A stretch of 35,309 bases of DNA from Pleurocapsaceae cyanobacterium CSU_1_1 (GCA_012034765.1 JAAUOU010000044.1:1-35309), one strand, 5' to 3'. Counted from the stretch's first letter, positions 8,688 to 17,082 are shown. The notes: generated by a model from the sequence alone, not told the origin. Numbers and translations are program-made.

Positions 8688-10199
8688 ATGGCAGGAGTCA
8701 AAGAAGTGGCAAAAGTAGATTTGAAAGGAAAACCATTTCACTTTATTGGTATTGGCGGAATTGGGATGTCGGCTTTAGCCCAGATTGTTGCTCAACGACA
8801 ACTGCCAGTATCAGGTTCTGATCTGCGTTCTAGCCATATTACCGATAGATTAGAAGCTTTGGGAGCGAAGATTTTTTATCGTCAAGAAGCCAGAAATCTA
8901 GATTTTTTTGTGCCAACTCCAGAGCTGAAACGCCAGCCAGTATCGGCAGGAGGAAGTTCTGAAACCCTTTTAGAAACAAAGGTTTTGGGTAGTTCCACTC
9001 CAACTTTGCTCCCCCAAGTTATTTGTTCTACGGCGATCGCCCAAACTAATCCTGAATATCAAGCAGCAGTTAAACTCGGCTGTCCAATTTTTCATCGTTC
9101 CGATCTTTTGGCAGCTTTAATTGATGAATACCAGGCGATCGCAGTTTCTGGGACTCACGGTAAAACCACTACCAGTAGCTTAATTGGCTACATGCTATTT
9201 AAATGTCAGCTTGACCCCACAATTATTGTTGGTGGAGAGGTAGATACTTGGGATGGTAATGCCAGAAGTGGACAAGGAGAATATTTAGTCGCGGAAGCAG
9301 ATGAATCGGATGGTTCTCTAGTTAAGCATCATCCAAGTATTGGGATCATTACCAATATTGAGTTAGACCATCCCGATCGCTATCAAGATATTCACGAAGT
9401 AGTCAGTATTTTTCAAACTTTTGCTGGACAGTGTAATACATTAATTGGCTGCATTGACGATCCGATTATTCGGGATGAATTAGCTTTAACTATTAGTTAT
9501 GGTTTAAATCCAGATTTGGGTGCAGACTACACCGCGAAAAACATTACCTATCACGCCCAAGGAAGTAATTCCCAGATTTGGGAAAGAGGAGTTTGTCTAG
9601 GAGAATTAGAGCTACCATTACTAGGAGAACACAATCTAAATAATGCTTTAGCTGCGATCGCCGTCGGTAGACAAGTAGGTTTAGATTTTGCCACCATTGC
9701 TGGAGCGATCGCTACTTTCGGCGGCACGAAAAGACGCTTTGAACATCGAGGAGAAGTCCATGACATCACCTTTATTGATGACTATGCCCATCATCCCAGC
9801 GAAATCAAGGTTACCTTAACCGCAGCTAGACAAAGAGTATCGGGTAATAATTCTCTCCAGCGAGTAGTGGCAATTTTTCAACCCCATCGCTACAGCCGTA
9901 CTCATACCTTCCTACAAGAATTTGCCCAGGCTTTTAAAGATGCAGATTTAGTGGTGATTACTGATATCTATAGTGCGGGAGAGCAAAACACTTTCGGCAT
10001 TAGTGGTTCTGATTTAGTTAAGGCGATCGCCACTTACCATCATGATGTTCACTATTACCCAGAGGTTAATTCGATTGAAAATTTCCTGCACTCAGAAATA
10101 TTACAGTCTGGAGACTTGGCAATATTCTTAGGAGCGGGTAACCTTAATCAATCTATCCCCAAAACTATTGCCCTGTTTTCAATGAACAATGAACAATGA
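8688..10199 (+). CDS. murC: UDP-N-acetylmuramate--L-alanine ligase
   Basis: A 503-residue Mur ligase that adds L-Ala to UDP-MurNAc in the cytoplasm. The N-terminal domain carries G-I-G-G-I-G-M-S-A-L (21-30) and the ATP-binding loop is S-G-T-H-G-K-T-T-T (154-162). E-A-D-E-S-D, N-I-E-L-D-H-P-D and D-D-Y-A-H-H-P-S-E follow as in MurC. Between residues ~75 and 105, a Ser/Gly/Thr-rich stretch looks longer than in relatives I recall. The last residues (S-M-N-N-E-Q) and the stop codon are supplied by AATGAAC heptamer repeats that fill the murC/murB junction, so the native C-terminus has been replaced or extended. Confidence 0.95.
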   Translation: MAGVKEVAKVDLKGKPFHFIGIGGIGMSALAQIVAQRQLPVSGSDLRSSHITDRLEALGAKIFYRQEARNLDFFVPTPELKRQPVSAGGSSETLLETKVLGSSTPTLLPQVICSTAIAQTNPEYQAAVKLGCPIFHRSDLLAALIDEYQAIAVSGTHGKTTTSSLIGYMLFKCQLDPTIIVGGEVDTWDGNARSGQGEYLVAEADESDGSLVKHHPSIGIITNIELDHPDRYQDIHEVVSIFQTFAGQCNTLIGCIDDPIIRDELALTISYGLNPDLGADYTAKNITYHAQGSNSQIWERGVCLGELELPLLGEHNLNNALAAIAVGRQVGLDFATIAGAIATFGGTKRRFEHRGEVHDITFIDDYAHHPSEIKVTLTAARQRVSGNNSLQRVVAIFQPHRYSRTHTFLQEFAQAFKDADLVVITDIYSAGEQNTFGISGSDLVKAIATYHHDVHYYPEVNSIENFLHSEILQSGDLAIFLGAGNLNQSIPKTIALFSMNNEQ

Positions 10200-10260
10200 A
10201 CAGTGAACAGTGAACAGTGAGCAATGAACAATGAGCAATGAACAATGGGTAATGGGTAAT
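10184..10260. repeat. heptanucleotide tandem repeats (STRR), first block
   Basis: Consecutive units of AATGAAC, AGTGAAC/AGTGAGC and GGTAATG form a run of short tandem heptamers. The block begins inside the murC coding end and supplies its TGA stop. Such heptamer arrays are typical of cyanobacteria. Confidence 0.9.
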
Positions 10261-10265
10261 GGTGA

Positions 10266-10307
10266 GACAGTTGCGTTGCGGAGGTTTCCTCCGTTGAGCA
10301 AACTGTC
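10266..10307. repeat. nested palindrome inserted in the heptamer array
   Basis: Outer arms GACAGTT (10266-10272) and AACTGTC (10301-10307) enclose a perfect inner hairpin CGGAGG-TTT-CCTCCG (10279-10293). The element splits the heptamer array into two blocks, and GAACCCGAAGGGG follows it. Confidence 0.75.
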
Positions 10308-10318
10308 GAACCCGAAGG

Positions 10319-10375
10319 GGTAATGGGTAATGGGTAATGAGTAATGAGTAATGAGTAATGAGTAATGAGTAATGA
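10319..10375. repeat. heptanucleotide tandem repeats (STRR), second block
   Basis: Units of GGTAATG change to AGTAATG and run directly into murB. The ATG used as the murB start is itself inside the last repeat units. Because the unit is 7 bases, the array cycles through all three frames, and stops occur immediately upstream of the chosen start. Confidence 0.9.
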
Positions 10376-11249
10376 GAATTTAATCCAGTCAGGGGTTTCT
10401 TTAGCTAGCCAAACCTCCTATAAAGTAGGTGGTGAGGCTCAGTGGTATGCGGCACCAAGAAACTGGGACGAGTTGGCAGCGAGTTTTGAATGGTATCAGT
10501 CTCAGGACATGCCTTTAACTTTGTTAGGTGCTGGTTCAAATTTACTGATTAGCGATCGCGGTTTACCAGGATTTGTTCTTTCAACCCGACACTTTCGTAG
10601 TTATGAGTTCGATCCTGAAACTGGTATTTTGGTGGCGGATGCGGGGGAGGCGATCGCTAAACTAGCCTGGAAAGCTGCTAAACGGGGTCTTAAAGGGCTG
10701 GAATGGGCTGTGGGTATTCCTGGTACTGTTGGCGGTGGTGTGGTGATGAACGCAGGTGCGCATACGTCTTGCCTGGCGGATATTTTAGTCAGCGCTACTG
10801 TGTTGTCTACCGATGGGACAATGGCGGAATTAAAACCCGAAGATTTGGCTTATAGCTATCGTACCTCTAACTTGCAAGGAGGCGATCGCCTCGTGGTCAG
10901 AGCGACAATGCAGCTAGAGCCTGGCTATAGCAAAGCTGAAATTATGGAAATGTCTAACCAAAATTGGACGCAGCGCAAAACAACTCAGCCTTATCACCTA
11001 CCTAGTTGCGGTAGCGTTTTCCGTAATCCCCAACCTCAAGCAGCAGCCAATTTAATTGAGCAACTAGGATTAAAAGGATACAAAATTGGTGATGCACAAA
11101 TAGCTCATCGTCATGCTAACTTTATTCTCAATTGCGGTACGGCTACTGCTAAAGATATCTTTGAGTTAATTCGCTATGCTCAAGAAAAAGTAGAATATCA
11201 TTGGTCAGTATCTTTAGAGCCAGAAGTTAAGTTACTTGGAGAGTTCTAA
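10365..11249 (+). CDS. murB: UDP-N-acetylmuramate dehydrogenase
   Basis: A 294-residue FAD enzyme that reduces UDP-GlcNAc-enolpyruvate to UDP-MurNAc. FAD-binding motifs are T-S-Y-K-V-G-G-E-A (18-26), L-G-A-G-S-N-L-L-I-S and the G-L-E-W-A-V-G-I-P-G-T-V-G-G-G-V-V-M-N-A-G-A-H segment. The catalytic region P-S-C-G-S-V-F-R-N-P and the C-terminal S-L-E-P-E-V-K-L-L-G are also present. The start ATG lies in the heptamer array, and an in-frame TGA two codons upstream rules out a longer product. So the N-terminus M-S-N-E-N-L-I-Q is partly repeat-encoded. It follows murC on the same strand. Confidence 0.95.
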   Translation: MSNENLIQSGVSLASQTSYKVGGEAQWYAAPRNWDELAASFEWYQSQDMPLTLLGAGSNLLISDRGLPGFVLSTRHFRSYEFDPETGILVADAGEAIAKLAWKAAKRGLKGLEWAVGIPGTVGGGVVMNAGAHTSCLADILVSATVLSTDGTMAELKPEDLAYSYRTSNLQGGDRLVVRATMQLEPGYSKAEIMEMSNQNWTQRKTTQPYHLPSCGSVFRNPQPQAAANLIEQLGLKGYKIGDAQIAHRHANFILNCGTATAKDIFELIRYAQEKVEYHWSVSLEPEVKLLGEF

Positions 11250-11336
11250 TTAACCGAATTAACCGATCTTTGAGTTATGCTAAATCTTTCTAATTAATTT
11301 CGTAGTCACTAATACACAAAATACAATAAATAGAAT

Positions 11337-11675
11337 ATGGCAGGAAAAGGATTTGGGCCACTAGGCAAAATGAAAGAACTTGCTGACGCTTTCAAAAAAG
11401 CTCAGGAGGTGCAAGCAGGAGCGCAACAACTCCAAAATGAATTAGAGCAGATGGAAATTGAAGGGACTAGTGAAGACGGACTAGTTAAAGTCGTCATGAG
11501 CGGTAACCAAGAACCCCGTCGCGTCGAGATTTCCCCCGAAGCCATGAATGATGGAGCAGAAGCTCTTTCCGCCTCTGTTTCCGCAGCAATGAAGTCTGCC
11601 TATGAACAGTCCACAGATTTGATGCGTGGACGTATGGAAGAACTTACTAGTGGTTTGAATTTACCTGGAATGTAG
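11337..11675 (+). CDS. YbaB/EbfC family nucleoid-associated protein
   Basis: A 112-residue small DNA-binding protein. The N-terminus is rich in Gly/Lys ([13 protein letters not shown]). A helix of the type [16 protein letters not shown] follows, then strands including [18 protein letters not shown], which is the YbaB core, and a C-terminal helix. Family members form tweezer-like dimers that bind DNA. It lies 87 bases after murB, probably co-transcribed, and is followed by a clear terminator. Heptamer repeats follow its stop within a few bases. Confidence 0.92.
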   Translation: MAGKGFGPLGKMKELADAFKKAQEVQAGAQQLQNELEQMEIEGTSEDGLVKVVMSGNQEPRRVEISPEAMNDGAEALSASVSAAMKSAYEQSTDLMRGRMEELTSGLNLPGM

Positions 11676-11716
11676 TTTCAATGAACAGTGAACAGTGATC
11701 GGTAAATAGATCTTAG

Positions 11717-11743
11717 TAGGGGTTTTTATCACCCCTATTTTTT
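11717..11743 (+). terminator. rho-independent terminator after the murC-murB-ybaB genes
   Basis: A perfect 7-bp stem, TAGGGGT / ACCCCTA, with a 7-base loop is followed by TTTTTT. It lies about 40 bases after the YbaB-family stop. Confidence 0.88.
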
Positions 11744-11806
11744 GTTGAAACTCTTGACTCTTCACTTTATAAGAAATACTTAAATGTTTGCTACAAATAA
11801 AACTTT

Positions 11807-11864
11807 GTAAGGGCGAACGCCCTGAAGGATGAGCTCCTAAAGTCGCGTCGCCGTTCGCCCCTAC
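11807..11864. repeat. GGGCGAAC/GTTCGCCC palindromic element
   Basis: Arms GTAAGGGCGAAC (11807-11818) and GTTCGCCCCTAC (11853-11864) enclose CCCTGAAGGATGAGC and GTCGCGTCGC blocks. It has the same architecture as the element at 2598-2648 but carries a few extra bases, so it is a second copy of the same family. Confidence 0.75.
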
Positions 11865-12210
11865 GATTAATGTAAAGTTTTTAGCTCGTACTCTACTCTA
11901 CGATCTACTTATGAAAGATGAGGTTGAGCGTCTTGGATTTATCTCTATTGATGTAGAATCTCTGTCGATGGCAAATGAGCTGGCAAATTTAATGCTACTT
12001 ATAAGGATGTTTTCGGGGAAAAGCTTGAAGTTTCTGAATGACCAATGATGCCGTGACCCACCCCATTTTGAGAGAATGGTTATGTATTCCGTGGATTTGG
12101 ATGCTACACTCAAACCAATAAAACTTAATCGGTTCTTTCAAAAAAACTGTTTAATATTTATTTCTTGGTATTGAAGAGTCTAAATAAAAGCAAGAGTATT
12201 ATGAAATTTG

Positions 12211-13314
12211 ATGTTTAATAGACTGTCTCAATGCAGTAATATTATTTGCTGGAGCTTATCTGGATTAATATCTTCGTTTCTAGTCTTTATTATCCAAACA
12301 CCTGTATTAGCTGAAATTTTGAGAGTCGGTACAAAACCTTTTGCACCTTTTGCTTTTGTACAGGATGGTGAATACATTGGTTTTAGTATCGAGCTTTGGG
12401 AAGAAATAGCTGAAGAACTAGAATTAGAATATGAGTTATATGGCGAAAAAACGGTTACAGATCTTTTAGAATCAGTAAGTTCGGGTAATACCGATATTGC
12501 GATCGCAGGTATTACGATCACTTCTGAACGAGAGAAAACCGTAGACTTCTCTCATTCTTTTTTTGAATCGGGATTGCAAATATTAGTTCCTATACATTCT
12601 GAACCTTCTCCCGTGAACACTTTTCTTTGGCTGATTTTTTCGCCGATTTTATTGAAAACTATGGGGGTATTGCTAATAGTAATCAGCATTTCTGCTCATT
12701 TAATTTGGTTTTTTGAGCGGAAAAACAACCCTGAAATGTTCCCCCAAGAATATTTCAAGGGAATATGGGAAGCCTGCTGGTGGTCTGTGGTAACGGTAGT
12801 CACTGTTGGTTATGGAGATAAAGCCCCTATCGGTATCCCAGGCAGAATTGTGGCAACTATCTGGATGTTTACAGGAGTCTTGTTAGTCTCTTATTTTACT
12901 GCTTCAGTCAGTTCGGCTTTAACAGTACAGCAGCTAGAAAGTTCTGTTCAGGGATTGGAAGATCTCAACGGCAAAAGAGTGGCAACAGTCAAAGGAAGCA
13001 CCGCAGCAGAATATTTAGCCAATCGTCCGATGAAAAAAGTTGAATATGAATTTATCGAAGATGCCTTTCAATCTTTAGAAGAATCAAAGGTAGATGCTGT
13101 AGTTTATGATGCGCCTGTACTCCAAAATTATGCTGCGCGAGATGGTGTGGGTAAAGCGAAGGTTGTTGGTTCGACTTTTGAACGGCAAAGTTATGGTATT
13201 GCTTTGAAGACGAATAGTCCTTACCGAGAAGAAATTAATCAAGCCATATTATCCATCGTCGAAAGTGGTGCTTACGATGAGATTTATAAAAAATGGTTTG
13301 GAGAAACCGAATAG
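12211..13314 (+). CDS. GluR0-like ligand-gated potassium channel
   Basis: A 367-residue membrane protein. An N-terminal signal helix ends near P-V-L-A. It is followed by the first lobe of a periplasmic amino-acid-binding domain (L-R-V-G-T-K-P-F-A-P-F-A-F; D-I-A-I-A-G-I-T-I-T-S-E-R). A pore module then interrupts the binding domain: a membrane helix (~142-166), a pore loop with the K+ selectivity filter T-V-G-Y-G-D (198-203) and a second helix (~209-230). The second lobe follows (D-L-N-G-K-R-V-A-T-V-K-G-S-T; V-V-Y-D-A-P). This order matches Synechocystis GluR0, a glutamate-gated K+ channel ancestral in design to ionotropic receptors. ATG 12211 is preferred over the TTG just before it. The ligand is not certain. 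Confidence 0.9.
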   Translation: MFNRLSQCSNIICWSLSGLISSFLVFIIQTPVLAEILRVGTKPFAPFAFVQDGEYIGFSIELWEEIAEELELEYELYGEKTVTDLLESVSSGNTDIAIAGITITSEREKTVDFSHSFFESGLQILVPIHSEPSPVNTFLWLIFSPILLKTMGVLLIVISISAHLIWFFERKNNPEMFPQEYFKGIWEACWWSVVTVVTVGYGDKAPIGIPGRIVATIWMFTGVLLVSYFTASVSSALTVQQLESSVQGLEDLNGKRVATVKGSTAAEYLANRPMKKVEYEFIEDAFQSLEESKVDAVVYDAPVLQNYAARDGVGKAKVVGSTFERQSYGIALKTNSPYREEINQAILSIVESGAYDEIYKKWFGETE

Positions 13315-13330
13315 AAAATTATGAATTTGA

Positions 13331-13455
13331 TTAAATTTGCCATAATTTGATCGCGCCTTGAGAGTCAATGCCTGCTAGGATTTGCCCATTAGATGAAATC
13401 GCGATCGCACCAGTTTGCCAACTAGGAGTAGCGATCGCCGCTATTTCTAGTTGCG
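13331..13455 (-). pseudogene. out-of-frame last WD40 blade of the FHA-WD40 gene
   Basis: Directly after the annotated stop, the next frame reads Q-L-E-I-A-A-I-A-T-P-S-W, then G-A-I-A-I-S-S-N-G-Q-I-L-A-G-I-D, then I-K-L-W-Q-I and a TAA at 13331-13333. This is a further WD40 repeat, matching the spacing of N-Q-A-E-I-A-x-L-T-G-H-K and x-I-x-L-W-N in the preceding repeats. One extra A in the A6 run (13456-13461) would make L-W-N-K-K-T-Q-L-E-I and extend the protein by about 40 residues. Confidence 0.85.
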
Positions 13456-14697
13456 TTTTTTGTTCCACAATCTAATTGTTTGGTCTGCTCCAGCACTAGC
13501 TATGGTCTGCCCATCGGGGCTAAAATTAATACTGCTAATTCCTTGTTTGTGACCAGTAAGCACTGCTATTTCTGCTTGATTGGCGACATTCCACAATCTA
13601 ATTGTTTTATCTTTACTGCCACTAGCTAATGTCTGTCCGTCGGGACTAAATGCTAAAGATTCAATGGCTAATTTATGTGCCGAAAAAGAAGCGATTTCTG
13701 CTTGATTAGAAATATTCCAAAGCTTAATTGTCTTGTCTGCACCACCACTGGCTAATATCTGTCCGTCGGGACTAAATGCTAAAGCATTTGCTGCTAATTT
13801 ATGTCCTGTCAAAGTGGCAATTTCTGCCTGGTTAGAAATATTCCATAGTTTAATGGTTTTATCTTTGGCTGCGCTGACTAATACTTGAGCATCTGGGCTA
13901 AACGCCAGGGCTAATACTGACTGAGAATTTTCGGCTATTTGACCTAGTTCTGTTGCAGATATTAAATTCCATAAGCTTTTCCCCGAATCAACAGCGAGAG
14001 TATTTGGGCTTGTGTTAACTGGCTTGGAAACAGGAGTAGTTTTGATCTCGGAAACGGTGGCGTTGACTACAGCCTTAGCGGGAGTAAGTTTTTGGTCTTC
14101 GGGTTTAGGTTCGGCAATAGATTCATTTTCAGCGGAAAGCTTTTGTTCTTTTACTCGATCCTTAGCATTTTTAGCTATAGGTGCTTGTGCTGGTTCGGGT
14201 TCTTTAACAATTTCTTGGACAGCAGGAATAGTGGCATTGGCTGCTACAACTTCGGGAGTCTCCGTCGGTTTATTCTCGGATTTAGATGGACTAGGTTCTG
14301 GTTCGGGTATATCAACCTTTATTTCGCTAGGCTGTACCATCACGGTGGCATTGAGAGTAAGACATTCAAAGCTAAATTCAGGACCTTTTGCGCCTAAAAT
14401 AATGCGATCGCCTGATTCTAATTGTTGATTATTGCTGACTGGGCGATCATTTACTAAAGTTCCATTAGTTGTTCCTAAGTCATTTATTTGCCAACTGGCA
14501 TCAACTAATTTTATCTCTGCATGACGACGAGATACGGTGACGAATTCATGAGGATCTAAAGCAATCTGACAATCTGGAGACCGACCAATTACCGTGTTTT
14601 CTACTGTAGATAGGATATGTTTCTTGGCGGCAGACTGCTCGATTGACCCTGTTTTTAAGGTAAGCGTAGCCCAATTTCCATTATGCTCAGTTGTCAT
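13447..14697 (-). CDS. FHA domain protein with C-terminal WD40 repeats
   Basis: A 416-residue, probably cytoplasmic protein. Residues ~20-110 form an FHA phosphothreonine-binding domain with all hallmarks: I-G-R-S-P-D-C-Q-I, V-S-R-R-H-A-E-I and L-G-T-T-N-G-T-L-V-N. A Pro/Glu/Lys/Val-rich linker (~115-245) separates it from four WD40 repeats (A-F-S-P-D-G-Q-x-L-A-S-G; T-I-K-L-W-N). A fifth repeat is present in the DNA but out of frame. A GGAG lies about 9 bases before the ATG. The gene is divergent from the coiled-coil/FHA/kinase genes, so it likely reads phosphorylation made by that kinase while the WD40 part binds a partner. That link is inference from context. Confidence 0.9.
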   Translation of the reverse strand: MTTEHNGNWATLTLKTGSIEQSAAKKHILSTVENTVIGRSPDCQIALDPHEFVTVSRRHAEIKLVDASWQINDLGTTNGTLVNDRPVSNNQQLESGDRIILGAKGPEFSFECLTLNATVMVQPSEIKVDIPEPEPSPSKSENKPTETPEVVAANATIPAVQEIVKEPEPAQAPIAKNAKDRVKEQKLSAENESIAEPKPEDQKLTPAKAVVNATVSEIKTTPVSKPVNTSPNTLAVDSGKSLWNLISATELGQIAENSQSVLALAFSPDAQVLVSAAKDKTIKLWNISNQAEIATLTGHKLAANALAFSPDGQILASGGADKTIKLWNISNQAEIASFSAHKLAIESLAFSPDGQTLASGSKDKTIRLWNVANQAEIAVLTGHKQGISSINFSPDGQTIASAGADQTIRLWNKKRN

Positions 14698-15121
14698 AAT
14701 TTTTTTTCTCCAAGATTGATTGCCATACCTTATTTTGTAAAATTAAATATTATATTCATAAATACATATCTAAAATTAAGTTTTATAATCCGAATTTATT
14801 GATAAAACATAAGGAAAATTGAATTTTCGATTCATAACTAAACATAATATACTTCTATTCAATAACAGTTTCGGTAGCAAGAGCTTTAAATGCATAACTA
14901 ATCTTAATTTAAACCGTTTAATTCTGTTGAATAGAGAGTAGCATTTCTCAATAAGTAAAATAGAAAATCTGTTTGATATGCATTTGGCTAAATAATTACT
15001 ATCAGCAACTGCATACTTCATGGCAAGATATCGTATTTATCTAAGATCTTAGAATCATACTTAAGTCTCTAAATCTAAAATTGTTTTTAACTTTAACCCA
15101 AAGTTTTTTATTCTTAAAAAA
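14698..15121. promoter_or_regulatory. shared divergent upstream region
   Basis: 424 very AT-rich bases separate the FHA-WD40 gene from the first coiled-coil gene and must hold promoters for both directions. An 80-codon open frame on the minus strand here has no family features or good ribosome site, so I do not call it. No strong palindrome was seen. Confidence 0.4.
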
Positions 15122-16015
15122 ATGGCTGAAGATATTAATCTGCTGATCGACGAATGCGATCAAAAATCTCAAGTGTTGTTAATAGATGCAGAAAAAGCTT
15201 TTGATGAGGTAGATCAAATTGTGGAATTTGCTACTAATCTAGCCGATGAGCTAACCACTGCTAATCAAGAAGCCCAAGAAAGCTGGTCAGCAATTATTGC
15301 CGAATTAGAAGCAGCAGAAGAGTCTCTAGAAACTGAAATGGAAAGCACCAGAGAAAAACTGACTTCTTTTCAAGAAAAGATTACTGAAGTTGGTGATGGG
15401 TTAACCGAAGCTATGGAACGTTTTAGCACTCGTTTAGACGAAGTAAAAAGCCGTAAAGCAGAAATGGCAGAACAGCTAGCAGAGGAAAAGGAAAATACCA
15501 CTTCTGGTTTAAATACTTTTGCCGAAAATATCAATGCTTTACAAGAAGCGATCACAGGATATGAAGAAGCTGCCAACGCTAATTTAGAAGAACACAATTC
15601 GGCTGTTACCACTGCTCAAGAAAGCTTTGATGAGAAAAAAGCAGATCTGATAGAACAGTTTAGCGACCTTGAAAGCCTATTGCAAGAGCAGCTAGAAACT
15701 TTAGGAGACAACTTCTCTAGCGTGGCTGAAGAAAGCGATAGCAAAAAGCAAGATTTAGAAACCAGTTTTGATTCCCTAGCTGAAGGAGTAACTACCGCGA
15801 TCGCCTCTAAGTTTGCCGAAGAAGTGATGGGAGATCTGACGGGATCATCCGAAGGACTAACTCAGGCTTTCTCTGCATTAGATAGTGCGGGGGGAGAAAT
15901 GGGAGATCTGCTTAAAGGTAGCATCGGCGAAATTGTCGATCAAATCTCAAAGGTTACCGACCTAATCGACGAGGTAAGACCAGTATTAGACACCGCTCAA
16001 GCACTACTGGGCTAA
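15122..16015 (+). CDS. acidic coiled-coil protein 1 of 4
   Basis: A 297-residue, Glu/Ala/Ser-rich protein that is almost wholly helical, with heptads across residues ~20-230 (for example E-S-L-E-T-E-M-E-S-T-R-E-K-L). No signal peptide or membrane helix is seen. The C-terminal ~60 residues (from D-L-T-G-S-S-E-G-L) are less charged and end A-Q-A-L-L-G. Its composition and length match the next three genes, so it appears to be one of four tandem paralogues or co-functioning scaffolds. It contains one Cys (position 12) and one Trp. Unlike the next three, no Shine-Dalgarno sequence precedes its ATG; an A-run does. Function unknown; a filament, scaffold or membrane-surface role is plausible. Confidence 0.85.
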   Translation: MAEDINLLIDECDQKSQVLLIDAEKAFDEVDQIVEFATNLADELTTANQEAQESWSAIIAELEAAEESLETEMESTREKLTSFQEKITEVGDGLTEAMERFSTRLDEVKSRKAEMAEQLAEEKENTTSGLNTFAENINALQEAITGYEEAANANLEEHNSAVTTAQESFDEKKADLIEQFSDLESLLQEQLETLGDNFSSVAEESDSKKQDLETSFDSLAEGVTTAIASKFAEEVMGDLTGSSEGLTQAFSALDSAGGEMGDLLKGSIGEIVDQISKVTDLIDEVRPVLDTAQALLG

Positions 16016-16060
16016 ATTTTGCATCAATGCAGCAATTAATAAATTAACAGGAGAATCATT

Positions 16061-17047
16061 ATGGCAGCAGCAGAAGTTTTAGCCCAGAATGTCGAAGAAT
16101 CTAGTGAGAAACTGCAACAGATTATCGACGCGATTGAGTTGGCATCGACGCAAATGACCGAACTTTCAGGACAGCTAGAATCGACTAATACTAGCTTGGA
16201 AGAGGCAAAAAATAGCATTATCGAAGGTCTAGAAGCTACTACTCAAGAATTTGAGCATACGCAAACCGAATTTGCTAGCTCTCGCGATGAGATGTTAAGC
16301 GTAATGACGAGCTTACAGGAGTCCCTAACCGAACTAGAAGAAAAGTTAGGCAATGGTGGCGAAACGGTAGATGGTTCCGAAAATGAATTTGGTTCGGCAA
16401 ACGAAAGCCGTCAGAGCGAACTAGACAGCAGCCTAGAGGAGGTAATAGCAGCGTTTAACCAACTGGCTGCAACTATTTCCGAGATGGAAGAAAATGCTGA
16501 GTCTAGTTCAGAAGAGACAGAAAGCTTTTTTAATGACTTTACCGAGAATGTTAAAGGCTTGCAGGAGAAAATGGAAACCGCACAGTCGGACACTGAAGGT
16601 GACTTTGAGGAGGTGGCAAACAATATTGGTGAAACCCTCAAATCTAATCTGGATTCTATCTTAGGAGAATTTAGCAGCCAGCTTACAGGCGAACAACTAG
16701 GGGAAATTAGCTCTGGCTTTGAAGAGTTAAGCGGTAACTTTGAAGAGATGTTTACCTCCTTTGGGGAAGATACAGGGGAATTAGGAGACAAGCTGAAACA
16801 AACTCTCAACGAAGTCTTAGAAAATGCCCAAGATTATGCTGGCGAGCAAATGAAAGACAAGATTACCGAAAGCTTCCAGGATGCGATCGAAGATTCAGTT
16901 CAGGCAATGATGCAAGAAGCGGTAGAAAACACGGTGATGATGAGCGTTGGTGCTAGCGCTACTGGTGCTTTGTCTCCCTTGCTGCCAGCGATCGTAGCAG
17001 CCAAACTGGCGACAGGAGCAATCAAGGCGGTGATGGATCTTTTTTAA
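16061..17047 (+). CDS. acidic coiled-coil protein 2 of 4
   Basis: A 328-residue, strongly acidic coiled-coil protein lacking a signal peptide. Residues ~5-250 are long helices rich in E, S, L and Q. It differs from its neighbours by an uncharged, Ala/Gly/Met-rich C-terminus (V-M-M-S-V-G-A-S-A-T-G-A-L-S-P-L-L-P-A-I), ending A-V-M-D-L-F. That tail could insert into or lie on a membrane, or pack against another subunit. A strong AGGAG sits 8 bases before the ATG, and the gap from gene 1 is 45 bases, so they are co-transcribed. Family unknown to me. Confidence 0.85.
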   Translation: MAAAEVLAQNVEESSEKLQQIIDAIELASTQMTELSGQLESTNTSLEEAKNSIIEGLEATTQEFEHTQTEFASSRDEMLSVMTSLQESLTELEEKLGNGGETVDGSENEFGSANESRQSELDSSLEEVIAAFNQLAATISEMEENAESSSEETESFFNDFTENVKGLQEKMETAQSDTEGDFEEVANNIGETLKSNLDSILGEFSSQLTGEQLGEISSGFEELSGNFEEMFTSFGEDTGELGDKLKQTLNEVLENAQDYAGEQMKDKITESFQDAIEDSVQAMMQEAVENTVMMSVGASATGALSPLLPAIVAAKLATGAIKAVMDLF

Positions 17048-17082
17048 TCAGTATTTAACAAAAATTTTAGGAGTATATAACC

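Larger units (their letters stand above)
11676..12210. other. repeat-rich intergenic region with possible gene remains
   Basis: Contents in order: a short AACAGTG heptamer stretch (11681-11697), the terminator, a GGGCGAAC palindrome, then 11880-12120. In that last part, plus-strand frames give peptide pieces that switch frame (D-E-V-E-R-L-G-F-I-S-I-D-V-E-S-L, then Y-K-D-V-F-G-E-K-L-E-V-S-E). They read like a decayed small gene that I cannot identify. The 90 bases before the channel gene are AT-rich. Confidence 0.35.

Noticed and set aside
10184-10375. Possible CRISPR-like array
   Set aside because: Units are 7 bases and contiguous, with no 30-40 base unique spacers; this is an STRR array.
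14012-14428. Long plus-strand frames antisense to the FHA-WD40 linker
   Set aside because: They are complements of the low-complexity Pro/Glu/Ala/Lys linker; the minus-strand protein has clear domains.
14776-15021. 81-codon open frame on the minus strand between the FHA-WD40 and coiled-coil genes
   Set aside because: It has odd composition, no ribosome binding site and no family features, and it lies in AT-rich promoter DNA.
16411-16809. 132-codon minus-strand frame inside coiled-coil gene 2
   Set aside because: It is the Ser/Leu-rich shadow of Glu/Ser-rich codons on the other strand, with no independent support.
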